Source: Pseudomonadota bacterium (GTDB lineage: Bacteria; Pseudomonadota; Gammaproteobacteria; Pseudomonadales; Moraxellaceae). From it: a stretch of 39,255 bases of DNA. Positions 31,982-39,255 of this stretch are shown one piece after another. The notes beneath the pieces are model-generated. The model was given only the letters and a program-made list of their open reading frames with translations, did not search any database and was not told where the DNA came from. Both the position numbers and the translations under genes were made by a program. The DNA is taken from assembly GCA_021781515.1 (NCBI GenBank), contig JAJXWR010000015.1:1-39255 (forward strand), written 5' to 3'. Positions within the stretch are counted from its first letter, which is position 1; each line of letters begins with the position of its first letter.

Positions 31982-32368
31982 ATGGAAGAAAATTTTGAAG
32001 GGCTGAAGGTGATGGTCATTGATGATTCGAAGACGATTCGCCGAACGGCTGAGACCCTGTTGCAGAAAGCAGGTTGTACCGTGATTACGGCAACAGACGG
32101 ATTCGATGCATTGGCCAAAATTGCTGACTCGCATCCTGATATTATTTTTGTAGACATCATGATGCCCAGGCTGGATGGCTATCAAACTTGTGCCCTGATC
32201 AAGAATAACAGTGCCTACAAAGCGACGCCTGTCATTATGTTATCCAGCAAAGACGGATTGTTTGACAAGGCCAAAGGCCGGATTGTCGGTTCGGATGAGT
32301 ACCTGACCAAACCGTTCAGTCGGGAAGAACTGTTAGGTGCCATTAAACAGCATGTGGCTCGGGGCTAA
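31982..32368 (+). CDS. pilG: Twitching-motility response regulator PilG
   Basis: This 128-residue CheY-like receiver has the acidic pocket VMVIDDS, the phosphoacceptor D58 in PDIIFVDIMMP, and the conserved Lys in YLTKPF. The N-terminal MEENFEGLKVMVIDD and the RLDGYQTCALIKNN segment are PilG-like. In Pseudomonas the related PilG is phosphorylated by ChpA and promotes pilus extension and cAMP signalling. It is the first gene of the cluster. AGAAGG lies about 10 bases before the ATG. Confidence 0.95.
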   Translation: MEENFEGLKVMVIDDSKTIRRTAETLLQKAGCTVITATDGFDALAKIADSHPDIIFVDIMMPRLDGYQTCALIKNNSAYKATPVIMLSSKDGLFDKAKGRIVGSDEYLTKPFSREELLGAIKQHVARG

Positions 32369-32418
32369 GCGTTCTGCCGGGACCGGAATTGGCCTGAATA
32401 ATTGATATTGAGGTAGTT

Positions 32419-32787
32419 ATGGCGCGGATTTTAGTGGTGGATGATTCCCCGACGGAGACCTATCGCTTCAGGGAAATTCTTGAACGGCATGGTCATCAGG
32501 TATTGGAAGCGGTCAATGGGGCAGAAGGAGTGGCAACGGCCAGAGCGGAAAAACCGGATTTGGTGCTGATGGATGTGGTGATGCCGGGTTTGAATGGTTT
32601 TCAGGCGACCCGACAGTTGTGTAAAGGAGAGGACACGGCGCATATCCCGATTATCATTGTGACCACCAAAGATCAGGAAACGGATCGGGTCTGGGGCAGA
32701 AGACAGGGTGCCAAGGATTATTTGACCAAACCGGTCGAAGAAGCGGTGTTGATGCGAACCATTAAACAGTATCTGCCAGTTAAATAG
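32419..32787 (+). CDS. pilH: Twitching-motility response regulator PilH
   Basis: The 122-residue receiver has the acidic pair in LVVDDSP, phosphoacceptor D52 in LVLMDVVMPG, and the Lys in YLTKPV. It is the second CheY-like protein; PilH acts mainly as a phosphate sink or retraction regulator in Pseudomonas. A GAGGT ribosome binding site is 4 bases before the ATG. Its sequence differs clearly from PilG in the loops, as in other species. Confidence 0.95.
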   Translation: MARILVVDDSPTETYRFREILERHGHQVLEAVNGAEGVATARAEKPDLVLMDVVMPGLNGFQATRQLCKGEDTAHIPIIIVTTKDQETDRVWGRRQGAKDYLTKPVEEAVLMRTIKQYLPVK

Positions 32788-32804
32788 TTCGGGAGCCGAA
32801 AATA

Positions 32805-33344
32805 ATGGCCGCCAGAGGTTTTTTGAAGTTACTCGAATATGCGGAACGATCCCGGCATGCCACGGCAACGGGCAAGGATCAAGGTCAGACTGATGAGGTG
32901 TGGAGTGGGGTTTCGTTCCGGTTGATGGGCTTGAACTTTCTGGCACGGATGGGAGAAGTGGTAGAAGTCTTGTCAATTCCGCGATATACCGTGGTTCCCG
33001 GGGTGCAGCCCTGGATGCGCGGCGTATCCAATGTGCGTGGACGTCTGCTGCCAATCATGGATCTTCCGGTTTTTTTCGAGATGGAATCAAAGATTGCTGA
33101 ATCGCATCGGCGTATTCTCGTGGTAGACATGTATGAGGTCTTCTCCGGGATGGTGGTCGATGAAGTACAGGGAGTGCAGCATTTTCCTGTAAAGAACTAT
33201 GCGGCAGAGCCGGTTGACCGGGTTCCTGAATCGGTTCGGCCGTATCTTGAAGGGGCTTTCTGGAAGGAAGGTCACTACTGGAATGTGTTTAATATGAGTC
33301 GGTTGATTCAGGAACCCCGATTCGTACAGGCATCGGTAGCTTGA
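32805..33344 (+). CDS. pilI: CheW-like adaptor PilI
   Basis: The 179-residue protein is a single CheW domain that couples the receptor PilJ to the kinase ChpA. Segments such as FLARMGEVVEVLSIPRYTVVPGVQPWMRGVSNVRGRLLPIMDLPVFF show the CheW core, including the NVRGRLLPIMDL pattern typical of PilI. GGGAG lies 8-10 bases before the ATG. It is the usual third gene of the operon. Confidence 0.94.
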   Translation: MAARGFLKLLEYAERSRHATATGKDQGQTDEVWSGVSFRLMGLNFLARMGEVVEVLSIPRYTVVPGVQPWMRGVSNVRGRLLPIMDLPVFFEMESKIAESHRRILVVDMYEVFSGMVVDEVQGVQHFPVKNYAAEPVDRVPESVRPYLEGAFWKEGHYWNVFNMSRLIQEPRFVQASVA

Positions 33345-33417
33345 GCGTGAGGGAAAGAAGAATGGAACGTTGTGCTGATATTTCTGGGTTTGAACAGGGT
33401 GGCGGGAGACCGGAGCT

Positions 33418-35526
33418 ATGAATTTTGAAGATATTCAGAACAGAATAAAATCTTTGGATATCAGTGTGATTCGTCGACTGTTTTCCAAGGAGAACTACGA
33501 GGGAATCCGTTCGTTGACCCAGGAAAGTCGCTCCATGGGCTTTTTGGTGACCGCTATTGCCGTATGTGCGGTGATTCTGACGATCTCGGTGGTGGCCATT
33601 TTTGTACGTTCTGACCATTCGCGGATGGCGATTCTGCATGCCGCTGAATTACGGGTACTGTCGCAAAAAATTGCTAAAGATTCTTCTGAAGCGTCTACCG
33701 GAAATGACGAAGCCTTTGCCTTGCTGGAAGAAGCTAAAAGTGACTTTCAGGTGCGATGGAAGGAATTGCAGAAATACCGCAATCCAGAGCTCAAGGACAT
33801 GAAAGATGTGGGAAAGGTATGGAAGAAAGTATCTGAAAATGCCGATATTGTGTTGCAGGGCGAAGATGCGGTCAGTTCGTTGTACCAATTGGCTGGCACG
33901 CTTTCTGATGCGGTTCCCGATGTGCAGGCGGAACTCGACACTGTGGTTGATGGAATGCTGAAAACCGGAGCCAGTGCGTCGCAGGTAGTTATTGCCAAGC
34001 AGCAGTCGGTACTGGCGGAACGGATTTTACGTTCGGTACGGGAAATGCTGGACGGCGGGGATAATGCGGTGATTGCGGCGGACAGTTTCGGCCGTGATGC
34101 CTCGCGTTTTGGTCGGGTATTGAAAGGACTGAAAAATGGCGATCCGATTCTCGGTATCGAGAAAGTTACCAATCCCGATGCTCTGGATTCAATCAATGAA
34201 ATCAGCAAGATTTTTGATGAGTCGGTGAATAAGTCAGCGAATCAGATTCTGGAAACCTCACCGGAAGTCTTTCAGGTACGGCAGGCGTCTGCGTCGATTT
34301 TCAATGACTCGCGTGAATTGCTGGAATCTTCCACCACGGTGGCCAAACGAGTGGGTGAGGATGCCTCCAATACATTTTATTACTTTCTGGCGATTATCTC
34401 GTTTATCCTGACGGCGACCTGTGGAGCGCTGCTTTATGGGGAACGCGCCCGGCAGGCACGTTTACGTGAAGCAGAAGGCAGGGAACAGGAGCGTCGGCGG
34501 GCAGAACAGGGAGAACAGGAAAATCAGCGCAACCAGACGGCTATTCTTCGGCTTCTTGATGAACTGGGAGATCTGGCCGATGGTGATCTGACCGTACAGG
34601 CGACAGTGACCGAGGACTTTACCGGAGCGATTGCGGACTCGATCAACTACTCTATCGACCAGTTACGTATCTTGGTGTCTACGATCAATCAGACAGCGGT
34701 GCAGGTGTCGGCAGCGGCACAGGAAACCCAAGCCACCGCCATGCATCTGGCGGAAGCCTCCGAACATCAGGCACAGGAAATCGCCGGGGCTTCGGCGGCG
34801 GTCAATGAAATGGCGGTGTCTATTGATCAGGTGTCGGCCAACGCCGCTGAATCGGCGGTGGTGGCGGAACGCTCCGTGGCTTTCGCTCACAAGGGAACCG
34901 AGAAAGTTCAGAGTACGATTCAGGGCATGGACAATATTCGTGAACAGATTCAGGAAACTTCTAAGCGTATTAAACGCTTGGGGGAATCTTCCCAGGAAAT
35001 TGGCGATATCGTTTCTCTGATCAATGATATTGCGGATCAGACGAATATTCTGGCGCTGAATGCAGCCATTCAAGCGTCGATGGCTGGTGATGCCGGGCGA
35101 GGATTTGCGGTGGTTGCCGATGAAGTACAACGTCTGGCTGAACGTTCGGCCGCAGCGACCCGTCAGATTGAGCAACTGGTCAAGACCATTCAGACGGATA
35201 CGAACGAGGCGGTCATTTCGATGGAACAGACCACTTCTGAAGTGGTATTGGGGGCCAGACTGGCACAGGATGCCGGTGTGGCGCTGGAAGAAATTGAAAA
35301 TGTCTCCCGGAGTCTGGCGGATTTGATTCAGAACATTTCCAACGCCGCACGGCAACAGGCGGCATCAGCGGGTCATATCTCCAATACCATGAACGTGATT
35401 CAGGAAATTACGTCGCAAACTACCGCCGGTACGATTGCCACTGCCCGGTCGATTGGTAATCTGGCAGAAATGGCGAATGAACTGCGGCAGTCGGTGACTG
35501 GCTTCAAATTACCAGAAAGTGCTTGA
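33418..35526 (+). CDS. pilJ: Methyl-accepting chemotaxis protein PilJ
   Basis: This 702-residue receptor has a first membrane helix at about 41-63, a periplasmic sensor with the PilJ-type pattern (about 64-318; AELRVLSQKIAKDSSEAS), and a second helix near 319-341. A HAMP-like linker and a long signalling coiled coil follow. The tip reads DIADQTNILALNAAIQASMAGDAGRGFAVVADEVQRLAERS (about 536-575). In Pseudomonas PilJ senses surface contact through pilin. No C-terminal pentapeptide tether for CheR is evident. GGAG lies about 6 bases before the ATG. Confidence 0.96.
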   Translation: MNFEDIQNRIKSLDISVIRRLFSKENYEGIRSLTQESRSMGFLVTAIAVCAVILTISVVAIFVRSDHSRMAILHAAELRVLSQKIAKDSSEASTGNDEAFALLEEAKSDFQVRWKELQKYRNPELKDMKDVGKVWKKVSENADIVLQGEDAVSSLYQLAGTLSDAVPDVQAELDTVVDGMLKTGASASQVVIAKQQSVLAERILRSVREMLDGGDNAVIAADSFGRDASRFGRVLKGLKNGDPILGIEKVTNPDALDSINEISKIFDESVNKSANQILETSPEVFQVRQASASIFNDSRELLESSTTVAKRVGEDASNTFYYFLAIISFILTATCGALLYGERARQARLREAEGREQERRRAEQGEQENQRNQTAILRLLDELGDLADGDLTVQATVTEDFTGAIADSINYSIDQLRILVSTINQTAVQVSAAAQETQATAMHLAEASEHQAQEIAGASAAVNEMAVSIDQVSANAAESAVVAERSVAFAHKGTEKVQSTIQGMDNIREQIQETSKRIKRLGESSQEIGDIVSLINDIADQTNILALNAAIQASMAGDAGRGFAVVADEVQRLAERSAAATRQIEQLVKTIQTDTNEAVISMEQTTSEVVLGARLAQDAGVALEEIENVSRSLADLIQNISNAARQQAASAGHISNTMNVIQEITSQTTAGTIATARSIGNLAEMANELRQSVTGFKLPESA

Positions 35527-36433
35527 TGCTGTAATCTCAATGTTGATCAATGATGCCATGAATAAGGAGCACTGGAGTTTAAGCAGTTTGCGTCCCATGA
35601 CGGATGAAGAATTCCATCTTTGGCAGGCATTGATAGAAACACGGGTGGGCATGACCGTTGGTGAGTCCAGACGCTCCTTTTTGTGCACCAATCTGGGGGT
35701 GCGCATGCGTGAACTGGGACTGCATGATTATGACACCTACTACGAACGTCTGGTGCAAGGAGCGGGAGCGGCGTCTGAACCGGAATGGTCGGTGCTGGTG
35801 GATCGGCTGACGGTTCAGGAAACCTCTTTTTTCCGGCATCAGCCTTCATTTGACTGCTATGGACGTTTTGTAGCAGACTCAATTCGGGACCATCGGCGCA
35901 ATCAGTTGAACATCTGGAGTGTCGGCTGTTCTACCGGAGAAGAACCCTATTCACTGGCGATGCAGTTGCAGGTGCAACTGGACGCCTCCGGACGCGCTCA
36001 GGAAATATTCTGGGGAATAACGGCGACCGATATCAGTCTGCCGACCCTGGCTAAAGGCCGTGAAGCCATCTACCCGGTGCGACGTACCGAACAGGTTCCG
36101 GAAATCTGGCGAAAAAAATTTTTTCTTCCCTGTGGTAAAGACCGGTTACAGATTATTCCTGAACTTCGCGCCAAGGTATGTTTTGCTCAAGTCAATATTA
36201 TGGAACTGGCTAAGGCCCCTTTTTTTGATATGGATGTGGTGTTTTGTCAAAACGTGTTGATCTATTTCAAACGTTTTCGTAAACGGGATATTGTCAGCCA
36301 TCTGGTACAGAAATTAACCCCTGGAGGGATTTTAATTCTCGGTGTCAATGAGATGGTGGACTGGCAACATCCGGAGTTGGAACGTGTGCGGGATCCCGGG
36401 GTGCTGGCGTTCAGGCGTCGGCTGAGCACTTGA
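35519..36433 (+). CDS. pilK: CheR-type protein-glutamate methyltransferase PilK
   Basis: The 304-residue enzyme should methylate glutamates in PilJ using S-adenosylmethionine. The CheR pattern is clear: VDRLTVQETSFFRHQPSF (helix domain to the NETxFFR motif), the SAM loop IWSVGCSTGEEPYSLAMQL (about 133-151), ATDIS, and FCQNVLIYF near the C-terminus. The start is uncertain: GTG at 35519 overlaps pilJ by 8 bases, while ATGs at 35540 and 35558 are also possible, and none has a good ribosome binding site. PilK lies between pilJ and chpA, as in Pseudomonas. Confidence 0.94.
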   Translation: MLDAVISMLINDAMNKEHWSLSSLRPMTDEEFHLWQALIETRVGMTVGESRRSFLCTNLGVRMRELGLHDYDTYYERLVQGAGAASEPEWSVLVDRLTVQETSFFRHQPSFDCYGRFVADSIRDHRRNQLNIWSVGCSTGEEPYSLAMQLQVQLDASGRAQEIFWGITATDISLPTLAKGREAIYPVRRTEQVPEIWRKKFFLPCGKDRLQIIPELRAKVCFAQVNIMELAKAPFFDMDVVFCQNVLIYFKRFRKRDIVSHLVQKLTPGGILILGVNEMVDWQHPELERVRDPGVLAFRRRLST

Positions 36434-36473
36434 AGGAACGAGTGAATTCAATCCAAGAATTTTGAGGAATAAG

Positions 36474-39255
36474 ATGAGCGAGCAGCATCAGATTATGGCC
36501 CTGGACTGGGTCAAGGGCGAAATTGAAGAAACCTTGAAACAGTCACGTCAGGCACTGGAAGCTTATGTGGAAACTCCAGCGGATGCGACCCGTTTACGAT
36601 TCTGTCTGGCGTACCTGCATCAGGTGCATGGCATCTTGCAGATGGTCGAGTTGTACGGGGCAGCGTTGCTTTCTGAAGAAATGGAAGCACTGTGCCTGGC
36701 ATTGATCAGCCAGCAGGTGAGTCGTATGGACGACGCACTGGAAGTATTGATGCGCTCTATTTTACAGTTGCCCACATATCTGGACCATGTGCGTAGTTCC
36801 CGTCGCGATGTTCCCATGATCCTGATGCCGTTGCTCAATGATCTGCGCACCGCACGCAATGAACCATTGCTGACTGAAATGACCTTGTTCAAGCCAGATA
36901 TGGCGGCAATATTTCAGGAAAACGAAGCACCTCCCATCAGTGATGAACTGCGGGCGGTATTGAAAAAACTGCGGCATGCGTATCAGTACTCTTTGGTTGA
37001 TTTGCTGCGCAAGGAAAATAATGCACAGGCTATCGATCACATGCTGATGGTGCTGGATCGGTTGGCGCTGGTCTCAGGTAGCGAAGGGTTACGTCAGTTA
37101 TGGGAAGTGGTGGCAGCGGTCATTGAGACGATCTATCTGCAAGGTGCTGATATCAGCATTACCATGAAAGCATTGCTTGGGCAAACAGATCGGCAAATCC
37201 GTCGGTTACTGGAAGAAGGATCGTTTGTTCCCCCTCAGGATCTGTTGAAAAACTTATTGTATTTCGTCGCCAAAGCCAAGGAAGGGACTCGCCGGGTAGA
37301 TGCGATCAAGAATCGTTATCGTTTAAGTGATTCACTGCCACCGGATACCGTACTTGATGAAGACCGCAACCGTTTTGCGGGACCGGATCGGGAAGCCATC
37401 AAATCGGTGGTGGATGCGTTGTGCGAGGAAATTGCCCGGATCAAAGATAATCTGGATGTGCTGGTCCGGTCTCCTGACCGGAGCGTGACCGAACTGGAAG
37501 CCTTGTCACCCACACTGAAGCAGATTGCCGATACGATCGGTGTAGTAGGCTTAGGGCAACAACGAAAAATTGTGCTGGATCAGATTCTGGTAATTGATGA
37601 TATTGTCGCCAAAGGCAGATTGGATGACGGGCGACTGATGGATATTGCCGGCTCTTTGCTGTTTGTCGAAGCCTCTTTGCATGGGGTGGCGCAGGACCGT
37701 ACCGTGTCCGGGGACACAGATTTCACCCTGTCCAATACCGATGTGATTGAGGCTGAACAGGCGGTTTTACGGGAATCACGCGGCGCACTGGAACAGGCCA
37801 AAGATGCGGTGGTCACTTATATCAGTTCGCAGTGGGATTCTCAGCATATTGAATCACTGCCAGCTTCTCTCGATAGCGTTCGGGGTGGTCTGGACATATT
37901 AGGATTCCATAGGCCCGCCCGCTTGTTGGGTGCCTTGGCTCGGCATGTACGGGATCGCTTGTTACGTGCCGGAAGCCGCCGCCCGGAATGGTCGGAAATG
38001 GATACACTCGCTGATGTGATATCCGGGGTCGAATATTATCTTGAACATCTGGTGCATGATAATAAAACCACGCACTTGGCACCACTGGAACTGGCAGAGC
38101 GCTCTTTGGCTTTATTGGAAGAGTCTGCGCCGCGGTTCACAGAGAGTGCTTTCAGTGGATTAAATCAGAGAAGCGGTACGCCGGCACTGATAGCGCAACC
38201 CGCGGCAGAAACCTTGTCCGTGGACGTTGAATCAACCGTTGATTCGCCTGCATTGACAGCTAGTGTTGATGCCACTGGCATTGAATCACTGGAAACAGAA
38301 ACAGATCTGCCTTCAGCCACCCATGAGGCACTGCATATGAGTCTTCCGCCGCAGGAACTATTATCACAGGAACAATCGTCTATGGACGTCCGTGAGACAG
38401 CCAGTGCAGCGGCAGGTCAGGCAGCGGAATCTCAGGATCCACAGCGCAATGAGGCTCAGGAATATTCACTGACTGGGGTGGAACCAGTATCAGCAGAAAT
38501 ACCAGTTACATCCACTGCGCAAGGCAGTGCGGAAGAATCTGTTCAGAAAATAGTAACGGATGGCTCAGAAGTTGCCACAGCCACAGGCATCAGTACGCCT
38601 GTGGAATCATTGGTGACGGTCGAACCAGTAATTTCAACCTCGATTAAAGCACCCCCATCACTAATCATGACTACGACACCCAAACCTGTTGTACCAATAT
38701 TACAGGATATGCCTGCTGATGATTTCAGTGCTGACGAAGAAATCCGTGAGATCTTCGTTGAAGAAGCTGAAGAAGTCATGGAAGCTATCCATGAATATTT
38801 TCCTCGCTGGGCCTCTCGATTTGACGACATTGAGTCCCTTAAAGAATTTAGACGCGGGTTCCACACACTTAAAGGCTCAGGACGCCTGGTAGGTGCCAAG
38901 GTGGTTGGCGAATTGGCCTGGTCTGTAGAAAATATGTTAAATCGGGTGATGGATAAATCCATTATCCCCGGAGCGCCGCTGGTTAATCTGATCAGTGAAG
39001 TGCTGTCCGTAATTCCTGGCCTGGTTGAAGATTTTCAGAACAAGGTCAGCCCCCGTATGGATACCAGTGCGTTGATGCGTACAGCGGCAGCCATTATCCG
39101 GGGTGAAGCATTGACGACACTGGATGTGGCTAAGGCTGCCGAGCCAGAGCTGACGGCCGAGCCAGAGCTGACGGCCGAGCCAGAGCTGACGGCCGAGCCA
39201 GAGCTGACGGCCGAGCCAGAGCTGACGGCCGAGCCAGAGCTGACGGCCGAGCCAG
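36474..39255 (+). CDS. pilL: ChpA/PilL hybrid chemosensory histidine kinase, N-terminal part (3' truncated by window edge)
   Basis: The reading frame is open from the ATG at 36474 to the end of the window (about 927 codons), so the kinase, CheW and receiver parts lie beyond it. The N-terminal domain includes YLHQVHGILQMVELYGAALLSEEME, the first histidine-phosphotransfer (Hpt)-like domain of ChpA with His52. A long helical section and an acidic Ser/Thr-rich region (about 600-745) follow. A second Hpt domain (about 750-870) has the canonical phosphoacceptor H797 in FHTLKGSGRLVGA. The visible part ends in repeated AEPELT. ChpA is the central kinase of the Pil-Chp pathway. GAGGAA lies just before the ATG. 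Confidence 0.94.
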   Translation, partial: MSEQHQIMALDWVKGEIEETLKQSRQALEAYVETPADATRLRFCLAYLHQVHGILQMVELYGAALLSEEMEALCLALISQQVSRMDDALEVLMRSILQLPTYLDHVRSSRRDVPMILMPLLNDLRTARNEPLLTEMTLFKPDMAAIFQENEAPPISDELRAVLKKLRHAYQYSLVDLLRKENNAQAIDHMLMVLDRLALVSGSEGLRQLWEVVAAVIETIYLQGADISITMKALLGQTDRQIRRLLEEGSFVPPQDLLKNLLYFVAKAKEGTRRVDAIKNRYRLSDSLPPDTVLDEDRNRFAGPDREAIKSVVDALCEEIARIKDNLDVLVRSPDRSVTELEALSPTLKQIADTIGVVGLGQQRKIVLDQILVIDDIVAKGRLDDGRLMDIAGSLLFVEASLHGVAQDRTVSGDTDFTLSNTDVIEAEQAVLRESRGALEQAKDAVVTYISSQWDSQHIESLPASLDSVRGGLDILGFHRPARLLGALARHVRDRLLRAGSRRPEWSEMDTLADVISGVEYYLEHLVHDNKTTHLAPLELAERSLALLEESAPRFTESAFSGLNQRSGTPALIAQPAAETLSVDVESTVDSPALTASVDATGIESLETETDLPSATHEALHMSLPPQELLSQEQSSMDVRETASAAAGQAAESQDPQRNEAQEYSLTGVEPVSAEIPVTSTAQGSAEESVQKIVTDGSEVATATGISTPVESLVTVEPVISTSIKAPPSLIMTTTPKPVVPILQDMPADDFSADEEIREIFVEEAEEVMEAIHEYFPRWASRFDDIESLKEFRRGFHTLKGSGRLVGAKVVGELAWSVENMLNRVMDKSIIPGAPLVNLISEVLSVIPGLVEDFQNKVSPRMDTSALMRTAAAIIRGEALTTLDVAKAAEPELTAEPELTAEPELTAEPELTAEPELTAEPELTAEP
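39138..39255. repeat. 18-bp tandem repeat in chpA encoding AEPELT
   Basis: Six complete identical copies of GCCGAGCCAGAGCTGACG (39138-39245) and ten bases of a seventh reach the window edge. Each copy encodes Ala-Glu-Pro-Glu-Leu-Thr. The copies do not differ at all, so the expansion is recent. The total number of units is not visible here. Confidence 0.97.

Noticed and set aside
31749-32006. An 85-codon open frame upstream of pilG
   Set aside because: No ribosome binding site, no recognisable domain, and it overlaps the start of pilG in another frame.
39138-39255. The terminal repeat as a CRISPR array
   Set aside because: Units are 18 bp, identical and directly adjacent with no spacers, and they are in frame in chpA.

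Overview
The window reads as a chromosomal stretch of a Gram-negative proteobacterium of the beta/gamma group. The evidence is HrpA with its DUF3418 tail, PpsR, SecB beside GrxC and a rhodanese, HemL (the C5 haem pathway), HemJ, an MSHA pilus cluster, and a Pseudomonas-type Pil-Chp chemosensory operon. I cannot place it to genus. GC looks moderate and even, and apart from one VapBC-type toxin-antitoxin pair there is no sign of a large mobile element. There are no tRNA or rRNA genes, no IS element and no CRISPR array.

Layout. 1-4115: the 3' part of hrpA, a FabH-family ketoacyl synthase overlapping an mlaA-like gene, and a convergent small PilZ gene whose upstream region has three 11-bp repeats. 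4298-5975: an outer-membrane barrel and a short PstS-like periplasmic protein, on the minus strand. 5976-6804: a long AT-rich intergenic region holding a nested dyad, a 19-residue hydrophobic peptide gene with a strong ribosome binding site, and several stem-loops. 6805-9665: nadE, ppsR and a cold-shock gene with a clear promoter and a UUCG-loop terminator. 9915-14512: a minus-strand block of hemJ, thiD, thiE, hemL and a DUF3108 gene. 14828-15456: a PIN toxin and Phd/YefM antitoxin.

15607-29534 is a nearly gap-free minus-strand MSHA-type pilus cluster. In transcription order it is mshI, a PilN-like gene, mshJ, mshK, mshL, mshE, mshG, a mshF/B-like minor prepilin, mshA, mshC, mshD, mshO, mshP and a 1179-residue mshQ-like surface protein with two PA14 domains. 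MshM and MshN are not in it. The motor ATPase carries the MshEN c-di-GMP-binding domain. A hairpin follows the major pilin gene and could set the ratio of major to minor pilins.

29654-31518: trmL, convergent with a rhodanese-grxC-secB operon. 31982-39255: pilG, pilH, pilI, pilJ, pilK and the 5' part of chpA/pilL, all on the plus strand. The window ends inside an 18-bp tandem repeat in chpA. The main theme is surface motility and attachment: an MSHA machine, a twitching-type chemosensory pathway, and two predicted c-di-GMP receptors. The least explained parts are the 6.0-6.8 kb intergenic region and the phased repeats before the PilZ gene.
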